Shown piece after piece: positions 26,412 through 35,937 of a stretch of DNA of 61,252 bases. The notes under the pieces were generated by a model, which saw only the letters and a program-made list of their open reading frames with translations, ran no database searches and had not been told where the DNA came from. Source of the DNA: Nemertoderma westbladi (lineage: Eukaryota > Xenacoelomorpha > Nemertodermatida > Nemertodermatidae); assembly GCA_032718475.1 (NCBI GenBank), contig JAUCBJ010007574.1, positions 1 through 61,252 on the forward strand. The letters are read 5' to 3'. The stretch's first letter is position 1. The number at the start of each line of letters is the position of its first letter. The position numbers and the translations under genes were made by a program.

Positions 26412-26828
26412 TGTACAAAATATTATTTCATTGTGTATTTTGTTATATAAGAAAGCGTTTGTTTTTGAATCTCGCTCTTCTTTTAAGTTATTTTTAGTAT
26501 GACGTAAGTAATTATCCGATTACAGTCATTCTGATATGAAGTGGGTACCGGTTTATGTTATTATTATTATTTTAACTTGCTTATGACTACGTTGATTTCT
26601 GCTGTGTATGTCTGCCATGGTGTCAGTAAATAGGCCTAAACATGTATGTATGCTATACCTGTATACCCTTAATTCAGTAATTGAATAAATGAATCAGGAA
26701 GTATCTTTACTTAAACCCTTATTATAAATCGCTCTCCCAAATGCTATCAAACACATACGCGGTAACAACAAACCATCGCGTTTATTTTAAGTCTGGAAAT
26801 CGCAACTACCCTATGTTATTTCGGGACA
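26412..26828 (+). repeat. 5' LTR
   Basis: The 417-bp LTR starts TGTACAAAATATT and ends CGGGACA, so it has TG...CA ends. It carries TATATAAG (26444-26451) as a likely promoter and GAATAAATGAAT as a likely polyadenylation signal. It is 16 bp longer than the 3' LTR because of two small insertions near 26.66-26.68 kb. Confidence 0.97.
26444..26451 (+). promoter_or_regulatory. Putative TATA box of the retrotransposon LTR
   Basis: TATATAAG lies 33 bases inside the 5' LTR, and the same sequence occurs in the 3' LTR. The position suits the U3/R promoter of a BEL/Pao element. This is inferred from sequence only. Confidence 0.5.
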
Positions 26829-26832
26829 AAAT

Positions 26833-26852
26833 TGGTGCGGTGACCCGGGATC
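26833..26852 (+). promoter_or_regulatory. Putative tRNA primer-binding site
   Basis: Four bases after the 5' LTR the sequence TGGTGCGGTGACCCGGGATC begins with TGG, the complement of a tRNA CCA end. Its reverse complement reads like a T-arm plus acceptor stem. I could not assign the amino acid of the primer tRNA. Confidence 0.7.
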
Positions 26853-26914
26853 ACTGGACAGCCGGAACTTTCTGACACACATTAGGCCTAACTGTATTCT
26901 ACTATTAACCAGCT

Positions 26915-27862
26915 ATGGAAGATTTAATATTTCTAAAAAATCAACGTCGTGGTCATCGATCCGTAGTTACTCGTTTACTCGACCAACTAAATGGACTGAT
27001 GTTCGCAACGTCAGGAGAGTTGGTAGCTGATCCAGACATTGACTCTATACGTGACGTCATTGCTGGAACGGCGAGACAAAGGACGAGGTTGGCGGATTTG
27101 AGCGAAAGAATTCAACAGGTATTGGATCCCAATGACGAGGACGGTATAATTACCGAGATTGATACGTCTTCCAAAGAAGATTTGCGTATCTATTCGGCTA
27201 TTCGACGAGCCGAACAGTTTGTAGACGAGAAGGGTCGCGCCGAGTTGCTACCGGGTAGTAACGTTCACCCACCAAACGTGGAATCCCATATCGGTATCGG
27301 GATGAAACCGCAGAAACTTCCCGTGTTGAAGCTGCCATCATTCTCAGGGAATCCAGTCGATTGGCCAAATTTTTGGGATCGTTTCAATGACGCTGTTCAC
27401 TCACGAACAGAGATCGCTGGGGCTACGAAGTTCTCGTATTTAGAAGGGCAACTTTCGGGAAACGCTGCCAAACTCGTAGCAAACTTCCAGCGAACCAACG
27501 AAGATTACGAGGAAGCCATTGAGTTACTCCGAGAAACCTTTGGTAAACCTCAATTAATCCTCCGGGCTCGTTTACATATAATTCTCGACATCGATGAGCC
27601 GAAGCCTACGGCTCGTGATTTAGCCACTTTCCGAGCGACATATGAAGCCCAACTAAGAGGAATTCGAAATTTAGGAGGAAACGTGGAAGAAGCCGGATAC
27701 GTGTTCGCTGAAATCCTCCTCCGAAAACTCCCTACCAAGATTCGCGACAATATAAATCGCGCTGCACGAACAACTTATTGGAATATTGAAGACCTTCGGA
27801 AAGCGCTTCAAGAGGAAATTGAACAATTATCAGCCTTTGATACGGACCTTTTGCTTCAATAA
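26915..27862 (+). CDS. BEL/Pao gag (capsid) ORF
   Basis: The 315-residue ORF is the first after the primer-binding site. It contains the Pao-type gag motif LKLPSFSGNPVDWPNFWDRF (about residues 137-156), then KFSYLEGQLSGNA and LRETFGKP, typical of the retrotransposon gag domain. The start ATG at 26915 follows the leader. The frame stops at 27862, while the zinc knuckles and pol continue in the +1 frame that overlaps its last 77 bases. Full Gag therefore needs either a +1 ribosomal frameshift or the frame is mutated. Confidence 0.92.
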   Translation: MEDLIFLKNQRRGHRSVVTRLLDQLNGLMFATSGELVADPDIDSIRDVIAGTARQRTRLADLSERIQQVLDPNDEDGIITEIDTSSKEDLRIYSAIRRAEQFVDEKGRAELLPGSNVHPPNVESHIGIGMKPQKLPVLKLPSFSGNPVDWPNFWDRFNDAVHSRTEIAGATKFSYLEGQLSGNAAKLVANFQRTNEDYEEAIELLRETFGKPQLILRARLHIILDIDEPKPTARDLATFRATYEAQLRGIRNLGGNVEEAGYVFAEILLRKLPTKIRDNINRAARTTYWNIEDLRKALQEEIEQLSAFDTDLLLQ

Positions 27863-30800
27863 AAGTAAACCAAATAATACTTCAAAGAAACACAATGACT
27901 TCGGTAGTCATTCGGAATCGTCTCCACAGGGCGGCTCGGTCGGTTCATTTGGTTCGAGTGTAATGAATTCTACAAAACCAAAACCGAGATACAAAATCCG
28001 TTGTTATTTCTGCAATAGCGATCACAGTGTCCGTTATTGCGATCGTTATAAAACTAGTGATGAACGGAAGTCTCGCACTGATGAATTGAATCTATGCGCA
28101 AACTGTTTACGGTCTGGCCATTCTACGAACGAATGCCCAAGACCTAGTCGGTGTTACGTTTGCGGAGGATTGCATCACTCGGTTTTACACGCACATTATT
28201 CCAGTAGTTCGTCATCAGATCGGTTACCAAAGAAAAAATCGAATCCATCTGTTTCTAGTTCAGTTTGCACTGAACATTCCTCACTATTACCAACGGCCAT
28301 AATGCCTATTGAATATTATAATCATGGATCTCGAACCTATAACGTTCGGACGTTATTAGATCCAGGATCGCAACGAACTTTTATATTACGGAGTATCGTC
28401 GAGTTATTGGGTTTAACCATAATATCTCGCACATACTTAGCTATCGATAGTTTTACACATTGTGGCGAAATGGATCCTTATGATATTACTAAATTTTCAG
28501 TGGTTACATCAGACGGATTGATCGAAGTTTCTGCAGCAGTGGTAGACTCGCTACCAATGCGTTTAGCGACGCCGGGACGATCGGATCTCGTCGACCGCTT
28601 AATATTTCGTGGCGTTAACTTAGCTGATCCGATCCGCGGTGATAACGTACCCGATCTTGGATTAGTTTTAGGAGTTGACCAATGTTATTATTTCATAAAA
28701 ATTCCTTCCATAGAAGAGGGTGTGTCTTTACTTCGATCTAATTTAGGGGATGTAATATTGGGCCAAATTGACTCAACCCAATCCGAGGATAAAGAGTGCA
28801 CTACATCAGTTGTTACAGCTCTTCATATTGGGACATCGAGACCTTTTTACGAATATGAAGACGATCTCTCAGCGAGTATGGAGAGGTTATGGAGTCTGGA
28901 TTCAATCGGAATTCGTTACGACGCACCCAAGGACGTTTCTAACGATTCCACATTAATCGAATTCGAAAATAGTATCCAGTTCGACGGATATAAATACACG
29001 GCAAGTTTACCGTGGAAGTCAAATCACCCAATCTTACCAATTAATTATTCATTAGCTGCAAAATGTTTGCAAAGTATATTATCTAAATTACGTAAATCAC
29101 GCGAATTATTATCTTGTTATGATAATATTATTAGGGAACAATTAAACCGAAAATTTATTGAGCCCGCGGAATTTGTCGATTTTCGTAGGTTTACCGATAA
29201 TGTGCTAGGTGATAATAATAATGTTAAATTTCATTATTTGCCTCATCACGGTGTTATCAAACCGACTTCATCAACTACTCCATTGAGAATAGTTTTCAAT
29301 TGTAGTTCGAAGGCAAATTCGAAATCTCCAAGTTTAAATGATTGTTTACATACCGGTTCTAGTCTAAACCAAATGCTATGTGATGCTTTATTACGCTTTC
29401 GAATGAACAAATATTGTTCTATCAGTGATATTGAGAAAGAGTTTTTACAAATAGGTCTCGATCCATCTGATCGAGATGTAACAAGATTTTTATGGCCTAA
29501 GGATCCCTTTGATCCAAGTAGTCCAATACTTACATATCGGTTTAGAGTAGTTTTATTCGGTGCTACTTGTAGTCAATTTTTATTAAATGCTACTGTTAGA
29601 CACCATTTGAAACTAAGTGACTCGCCGATAGCTGACATAATTATTCGTAATTTATATGTTGATAACTTACATGGTATGTCAGATAACGAGAACGATTTAA
29701 TTGATTATTATTTACAAAGTAGCAAATTATTACAACAGGGTGGATTCCCTTTAAGGGAATGGATAACTAACTCTCCAAAGTTAAATGAACTTATACAATC
29801 TAATAACGATGGACCTAAAGTAGTTACTAATGAACCGGCTATTTTAGGCATGAAATGGTTTATCGAAAACGATAAATTGGGTTATCCATCCAGCGAAATT
29901 AAAACACCCGATGCTTATTTTACTAAGCGAGGTATTGTTAGTTCAGCTGGTAAATTATTTGACCCGTTAGGTTTATTATTACCCGTGACTATTGGTATGC
30001 GTATATTAATTCAACAATTGTGGAAATTAAATATCGGTTGGGATAAAGTTATCCCAGACGATATTGCAACACAGTGGTCAAAACAAGTTTCTGATATCAA
30101 TTTACTTTCATCATTTTCAGTCGAACGTCAATTGACTTTAAGTAATGGTGCATGTTTACATTGTTTTTGCGATGCCTCTAAAACGGCATATGGTGCAGTT
30201 GTTTATTGTGTGAACAACCAAAACTCTGACTTAGTCATAGCTAGAGCTAAAGTTGTCCCCGTTAAGTGTAAAGCCCCTTCCCTTCCCAAACTCGAACTCA
30301 CTGCATTATCCATTGGCGCAAGACTTTTGGTGTACATTACACAGGTATTTAGTTTCCAATTCATTCCAGCCAATATCTTTTTATGGTCAGATAGTGAAAT
30401 AGCTCTACACTGGACAATGAATGGTTGTGTTAATAACGTCTATGTAAAGAATCGTGTAGATGAAATTCACCAACTATGTCCTAATGCAATATTTCGCTAT
30501 GTACCAACTAAGGACAATCCGGCAGACATGCTAACTAGAGGTATTACTGCTATCAAATTATTGTCCTCCGATTTTTGGACTTGTGGGCCGGTCTGGTTGA
30601 TGTGCGTTTCTGATTGGCCAATTCAAAAAATTGTTTTCAAGGAAGAAACGGTTGCTATGGATACCACGGTTAGCTCTTTACCTACGTTGGATGAAACAGG
30701 TTCTGATGTTGATGACGTCATCAACATATCAGATTATAGTGACTATAATAAACTCTTACGTGTTACTGCATTGGTATTGCGTTTTGTTCGCCGCCTAAAG

Positions 30801-31952
30801 GATAGTGTTACTAATAACAGTCACAAACGTGTATATCCCACAATTGCGCCGGTCGGAAGAGGGAAAGTTCTTTCTAGTCCACTTACAGTAAACGATATCG
30901 TATCAGCAGAGATATTCCTATTGCGACGTGTACAAAGCAATATATTTAGTAAAGAGAGCAATTATTTACTATCTCTTAATTATTCTAGTACCGAGAAAGG
31001 TAAAATACCTCCGTTAGTGCGTCAGTTACGGTTATTCCTAGATGACGACAATATTATATGTTCTAGAGGTCGTATTGAACATTCTAATATTCCTTGGCAA
31101 ACTAAGTTCCCCGCGATACTTCAAAGCAAACATATTTTCACTGAACTGATTATATTATCCACTCATAAGTTTAATTTCCATTGCGGTCTGTCTGACACCA
31201 TCGTTCAGTTACGCCAGCATTGGTGGATTCCACAGATAAGACAGAGAGTTCGTTCTATTATTCGTCCGTGTGCGACGTGTAATCGTGTTATTGGTCGACC
31301 TTATCCAGTACCGCCACCTCCACCACTTCCTGAGTTTCGGGTTTCAGGTTCCGTTCCATTCGAAACTACTGGCTTAGACTACACTGGTCATATATTACTC
31401 AGAGATCGCACCAAAGCCTACATAGCTTTGTTTACTTGCACTACTGTTAGAGCTGTACGATTAGAAGTAGTGCCAGATAATTCTACTAAATCATTCTTGT
31501 TCGCATTACGATGTTTTACCGCTCGTTCTGGTTGTCCGTCTCGGTTGCTAAGCGACAACCAATCCGCCTTTATTTCAGCTGATTTAGATCTAAAGACTGT
31601 ACATACTACAGCAACTGTTCAAAATTATTTATTATCACGACGTATGATTTGGACTTTTATTCCAGTTGCCTCACCTTGGATGGGAGGATTCTGGGAACGG
31701 TTGATCGGTATTGCTAAGATTGTACTAAAGAAAGTGTTAGGTCGAGCTTATATTACTTATCAAGAGTTGGTTACTGTAGCCTATGAAGTTGAAGCTTACA
31801 TGAATGACAGACCCCTTACTTACGTTACTGCGGATAGGGACGAGCCCTTACCCCTGACACCTTCTCAACTCCTATATGGTCGTCATCTAACTGGGTTGCC
31901 TTTACCCCTCATCGATAAGGATTTTAATAAAGATCCTTCTTATGGTGAGTGA
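27786..31952 (+). CDS. BEL/Pao pol polyprotein (zinc knuckle, PR, RT, RNase H, IN)
   Basis: The frame overlaps the end of gag by 77 bases in the +1 phase, so its first 20 or so codons are probably not used. Domains in order: a CCHC-type knuckle pair (CYFCNSDHSVRYC, and CANCLRSGHSTNEC at about 28.1 kb); an aspartic protease with LLDPGSQRTF (Asp codon at 28359); a reverse transcriptase with SISDIEKEFLQIGL and the catalytic-loop motif YVDN (29655-29666), where many relatives have YVDD; RNase H with CDASKTAYGAVVY, SDSEIALHW and KDNPADMLTRG; and an integrase with an HHCC zinc region, GLDYTG, SDNQSAF and PWMGGFWERL supplying D, D and E. A TGA at 31950-31952 cuts the frame, yet the same frame continues downstream. 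This copy may be inactive unless the stop is suppressed. Confidence 0.95.
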   Translation: MKTFGKRFKRKLNNYQPLIRTFCFNKSKPNNTSKKHNDFGSHSESSPQGGSVGSFGSSVMNSTKPKPRYKIRCYFCNSDHSVRYCDRYKTSDERKSRTDELNLCANCLRSGHSTNECPRPSRCYVCGGLHHSVLHAHYSSSSSSDRLPKKKSNPSVSSSVCTEHSSLLPTAIMPIEYYNHGSRTYNVRTLLDPGSQRTFILRSIVELLGLTIISRTYLAIDSFTHCGEMDPYDITKFSVVTSDGLIEVSAAVVDSLPMRLATPGRSDLVDRLIFRGVNLADPIRGDNVPDLGLVLGVDQCYYFIKIPSIEEGVSLLRSNLGDVILGQIDSTQSEDKECTTSVVTALHIGTSRPFYEYEDDLSASMERLWSLDSIGIRYDAPKDVSNDSTLIEFENSIQFDGYKYTASLPWKSNHPILPINYSLAAKCLQSILSKLRKSRELLSCYDNIIREQLNRKFIEPAEFVDFRRFTDNVLGDNNNVKFHYLPHHGVIKPTSSTTPLRIVFNCSSKANSKSPSLNDCLHTGSSLNQMLCDALLRFRMNKYCSISDIEKEFLQIGLDPSDRDVTRFLWPKDPFDPSSPILTYRFRVVLFGATCSQFLLNATVRHHLKLSDSPIADIIIRNLYVDNLHGMSDNENDLIDYYLQSSKLLQQGGFPLREWITNSPKLNELIQSNNDGPKVVTNEPAILGMKWFIENDKLGYPSSEIKTPDAYFTKRGIVSSAGKLFDPLGLLLPVTIGMRILIQQLWKLNIGWDKVIPDDIATQWSKQVSDINLLSSFSVERQLTLSNGACLHCFCDASKTAYGAVVYCVNNQNSDLVIARAKVVPVKCKAPSLPKLELTALSIGARLLVYITQVFSFQFIPANIFLWSDSEIALHWTMNGCVNNVYVKNRVDEIHQLCPNAIFRYVPTKDNPADMLTRGITAIKLLSSDFWTCGPVWLMCVSDWPIQKIVFKEETVAMDTTVSSLPTLDETGSDVDDVINISDYSDYNKLLRVTALVLRFVRRLKDSVTNNSHKRVYPTIAPVGRGKVLSSPLTVNDIVSAEIFLLRRVQSNIFSKESNYLLSLNYSSTEKGKIPPLVRQLRLFLDDDNIICSRGRIEHSNIPWQTKFPAILQSKHIFTELIILSTHKFNFHCGLSDTIVQLRQHWWIPQIRQRVRSIIRPCATCNRVIGRPYPVPPPPPLPEFRVSGSVPFETTGLDYTGHILLRDRTKAYIALFTCTTVRAVRLEVVPDNSTKSFLFALRCFTARSGCPSRLLSDNQSAFISADLDLKTVHTTATVQNYLLSRRMIWTFIPVASPWMGGFWERLIGIAKIVLKKVLGRAYITYQELVTVAYEVEAYMNDRPLTYVTADRDEPLPLTPSQLLYGRHLTGLPLPLIDKDFNKDPSYGE

Positions 31953-32426
31953 CGATCCCTTACTAAACGTCATCAGCGTGTTATCACACTTATTTCTGAT
32001 TGCTGGTCACGTTGGAACCATGAGTATTTAACTTCTTTACGAGAGTTCCATCGATGGAATTCTTCTGAACCCAAACATATCCCAAAAGTAGGAGATATCG
32101 TCCTAGTTGGTTCCCGTAGACCCCGCATGCAATGGCCTCTCGGCAAGGTCATTGAACTCTTTCCTAGTAAAGACGGATGGATACGTTCTGTATCCGTAAA
32201 GACCCAAACTGGACTCTCTAAACGTCCTATCAAACTCTTGTACCCTCTAGAGTGTCCCGTTTCACCATTAGTGGATCTATCGGATGTCCCAATTGTCCCA
32301 CCGATTCGTTCACCGCAAGTTAACACTACAAAACCCCATCGTGTAGCCGCAATACGATCCCGTGAGAAACTGAAAGAATATTACGAGGATGTTTCGAATA
32401 GCGATTCATCAGTCTCAGAGATATAG
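31953..32426 (+). pseudogene. BEL/Pao pol C-terminal tail after in-frame TGA
   Basis: In the same frame as pol, just after the TGA, the reading resumes with TKRHQRVITLISDCWSRWNH and then EYLTSLREFHRW and PKVGDIVLVG. This is the conserved integrase C-terminal (DUF5641-type) tail of BEL/Pao elements. It ends at a stop at 32426. The continuity of a conserved domain across the stop suggests a single recent nonsense change. Confidence 0.88.
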
Positions 32427-32644
32427 ATTTATATTTTCTATGTAAACTATTTTAGTTGATATATTGTGCTATGTTTCAAAGTTTATTAGTATATGTTATG
32501 CAATTTGAGTTATTTTCTGTATGTGTTATTTTCTTACAATGAGTTTTTGGGGGAATTATTGAGTTATTTACTGTATGTGTTAAATTTCTTATGATTAGTT
32601 TATTGAGGAAATATTTACTTCGTTTATTCCTTGGCTGGCGGGAA

Positions 32645-33045
32645 TGTACAAAATATTATTTCATTGTGTATTTTGTTATATAAGAAAGCGTTTGTTTTTG
32701 AATCTCGCTCTTCTTTTAAGTTATTTTTAGTATGACGTAAGTAATTATCCGATTACAGTCATTCTGATATGAAGTGGGTACCGGTTTATGTTATTATTAT
32801 TCTTTTAACTTGCTTATGACTACGTTGATTTCTGCTGTGTATGTCTGCCATGGTGTCAGTAAATAGGCCTAAACATGTATGTATGCTATACCCTTAATTG
32901 AATAAATGAATCAGGAAGTATCTTTACTTAAACCCTTATTATAAATCGCTCTCCCAAATGCTATCAAACACATACGCGGTAACAACAAACCATCGCGTTT
33001 ATTTTAAGTCTGGAAATCGCAACTACCCTATGTTATTTCGGGACA
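32645..33045 (+). repeat. 3' LTR
   Basis: The 401-bp direct copy of the 5' LTR starts TGTACAAAATATT and ends CGGGACA. The purine-rich GGCTGGCGGGAA just upstream (32633-32644) may serve as the polypurine tract. The target duplication GTATG follows directly at 33046-33050. Confidence 0.97.
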
Positions 33046-33149
33046 GTATGCGTTCACACCTTTCTTAATGGCTTTGTAACCATGTCATACCATCACTCAC
33101 GCTATAGCCAATATCTCGTCCTCAGTTTTTACTCTCTTAATTATGTCGC

Positions 33150-33960
33150 TTATTGGTTTGGGAATACTTCAAAAAACAATCTTTTCACGGATCTGAGACC
33201 GAGACTCTTCTGACTCTGGCCCAGGAAGAACAGCTCACTCTTCCCGGGGTTTATCGACAGCCCACATCTCCCCTTACTCTGATGATTTCCTTCAAGTCAT
33301 CCAAGACAATGGGGAAGTTGTCTGCCAGGTTCCCGTCGTCCAAGTAACAAACATTGAAAGAAGATGTCAATGGCTGGATGATGGGGTTTAGCGTATCACC
33401 AAAGAGCGGCGGCCATTGGGATCACTCTGCTTAACTCCCTCACTGGAGAGGAGGCACTTGGTTGCCATGGAGGAGAAAGGTCGCAACACCATTTTTTCAG
33501 CAACACCATTCCATGCTGATTAACCACTGTCACTGGCATCCTTACACCATGCGGTGCTGCCTCTACACACAACTTACACCCGATACCAAGCTGGACAGAG
33601 AGATAGGAGTTTGTAGGGTCATCCACCACTAATAAACAGGCAAACTTTGAGCATAAATGCCAAAGAGGTACTCCTACTGCTATGAGCCTGATTCCTACAC
33701 TTGTCTTCTTAAATGCAAAGAGGTTCGCCCCAAAGAAAAAGGGTGGATGACAAGTGGCACTTCGCCAGCAATGGTGACATCAACAAAGCGTGACAGAAAA
33801 GTAAGAAGCGATCAGCTGCCTCACTGTTAGTTGGACTGACCAGGTCCTTTAGTATCTGGGGCTACATCCCATCTGGTCCTCTGGCACAGTCACAGGGAAA
33901 CAAAGCTATCAACATTTGGGTGACAGTAAGTAAACACTGTCTAGCGGAATGATGTAATTC
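33150..33960 (-). pseudogene. Non-LTR reverse transcriptase relic
   Basis: Read on the minus strand in several frames, the region gives pieces of a LINE-type reverse transcriptase in the correct order. These are FFFGANLFAFKK, IRLIAVGVPLWHLCSKFACL, then VQLGIGCKLCVEAAPHGVR, SDPNG (around 33.4 kb), and CYLDDGNLADNF, whose YLDD catalytic motif lies at 33335-33346. VLDDLKEIIRVRGDVG and LSINPGKSELFFLG follow. Multiple frameshifts and stops show it is dead, although the catalytic motif survives. No other part of the element was identified. It lies just outside the BEL/Pao 3' LTR. Confidence 0.78.
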
Positions 33961-35937
33961 TGGAGATGGGTCTCTCCTATCTGTGGGTCTCATGGGTGTT
34001 TCCCCTTTATAATTTGTAAGGCGACTGGTGCAATGGTATCCTTATAGTCAGGTGGCTTAGGGTTAAAAAATATCCATATCACGACAAAGGTGAGGAAAGC
34101 ACCATTTTTTCACTATATATGTAAAATTTTACGTAGAATCCATTTCGAAGGGTATCCAAAGCTGTAGTAGAGTGGATGACATTGATATCGATGGATTAAA
34201 AGAGTGAGAAAATGTAATTTAACGATTATAATATTTATGTTTATTCACAGAAAACATACATGACACTGCGTATTATTATAAGCTTATTATACTAGTTATG
34301 TTAAAACGTTTTAGAAAGGTTTGTTTCGCAGATAGATATGATGAACTTGATGATGTTTCGGATACAGTACTCAACATATCATCAAATATATTTCTGTTGT
34401 TCACACCAGAGAGAGGCCTTACAGCTTATTAAATTGTTTTAGTTAATCGACTTGGAATGTACCGGTACAGGTAACCATAGCCCCATATACGGGAGTTGAC
34501 AATGATAGAAAAGAATACATACATTTTTTTATATGTCTCCGTCCATTTTACAGCTCAGCTATAATAATTGTAAATAGTTAAAGGGTTTACATGTATTGCA
34601 CTCGATTTGCCATCCATGGGTTCCACTATAAATATTGTACTGTAAGAACTCCTTTATCATTCTACATTATCCTTTATCATTTACATATATTTACATTATC
34701 CTTTATCATTTACATATATTTACATTATCCTTTATCATTTACATATATAGTGAAAAAATGGTGCTTTCCTCACCTTTGTCGTGATTTTTTCCCTAAGCCA
34801 CCTGACTACAGTATTAGAGGTGGCCAACTGAATAGGCACCTTTATGTCACCATCCTCAATCTGCACCGATTCCATCTGCACTGATTCAGATGATGCAGTC
34901 TGACGAGTTGAGGCTGGAGGGCGTGACTGCAGTAGAGAACTTCTCTCTGAACCAACCAAAGTTTGCGATCAACAGGTTTATTTGGGTTGCAAGAGAGTGG
35001 AATCAGTGATGGTGAAACAAAAACATATCAGCCAAATTAGACGCAGCTGTCGTGTCCCATGCATGCCATGCCATGTCGCATGCGCTGTCATCTGGACCAG
35101 AATATCCCACTCATTCTACAGCTGGTGGTAACTGGTCAGATAGTCCAAGAGAGTTCAGAGAGAGGAGAGGGAACACCTCCAGGCAACTATCAGATCGTAA
35201 TCTACCATTGGATTTGGTCGTTGTTAACTCACTCTGGGCACACTTCTCCAGTGTACCCGGGAACAAGACGGAGCACCAACTGGGACTGGAGGAATTGACC
35301 TACCTAAACTGACCCTAAGTGGAACTGACTGACTGTCTGACACCAATGCTGGGTACGGTAGGGACCAACAAACTGACCCAGACCTGGTAGGTATCATCTG
35401 ACCAACACCCGGACTGACAAACCGACATCCGGAGTTGCAGTAACCGACAAACTGACATCTGGACTGGGAATTACCATCTGACTGGCACATGGACTGATAG
35501 TGATCAACAAGCTGACACCCAACCTGACATGTTGTCAGGTTGGCAAACCGGACAAACCGGTACCCAGACTAGTCAGAACTGAAAAACCGATACCTGAACT
35601 GGCAGTAACGGACTGGCCAACACCCAGACTGGTAGGAACCAACTCATCTCTACCCTTAGTGGGAGGGGTCGACAGGTAGGACCAGGCTCGACTATTACTG
35701 GAGGACTTCAAAACCTTGTGAGGATATCGTCAGCCCACAATCGACCCTCACAAGGTTGCCCAGCAAAGACTATGATCGCAATACTTCGGTGAGGTGAGAC
35801 CACAATAGGCGCTAAACTGTCAGCATGTTGTATTTGTACTGGAGTTAGGAACGGTCCGATAAAAAAAAATTTACAATTATAATATAAATATATAAATAAA
35901 CAATCTGCAATTAATTACACATTAATTATTGTTTTAG
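33961..35937. other. Intergenic region with inverted repeats, upstream of the fibrinogen-related exon
   Basis: Contains the inverted pair at about 34046-34812, a triplicated TATCATTTACATATATTTAC-type unit at about 34.66-34.75 kb, and a loose CTGACA/GGACTGG-rich tandem at about 35.3-35.65 kb. An upstream exon with the signal peptide of the 35.9-kb gene should lie here or further upstream, but none could be identified. Confidence 0.45.
34046..34812. repeat. Inverted repeat pair of about 80 bp
   Basis: About 34046-34130 and 34733-34812 are near-exact reverse complements, sharing AGTCAGGTGGCTTAGGG and CACGACAAAGGTGAGGAAAG. They enclose about 600 bp with no gene. It could be a non-autonomous DNA transposon. 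No target duplication was found. Confidence 0.75.

Larger units (their letters stand above)
26412..33045 (+). mobile_element. BEL/Pao LTR retrotransposon, nearly intact
   Basis: A 6.6-kb element with two direct LTRs (26412-26828 and 32645-33045) is flanked by the 5-bp duplication GTATG (26407-26411 and 33046-33050), as expected for BEL/Pao. The domain order gag, aspartic protease, reverse transcriptase, RNase H, integrase is that of the superfamily. The LTRs differ by one substitution and one 16-bp difference, so insertion was recent. The pol frame is nevertheless broken by one in-frame TGA, and gag and pol lie in different frames. Confidence 0.97.
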
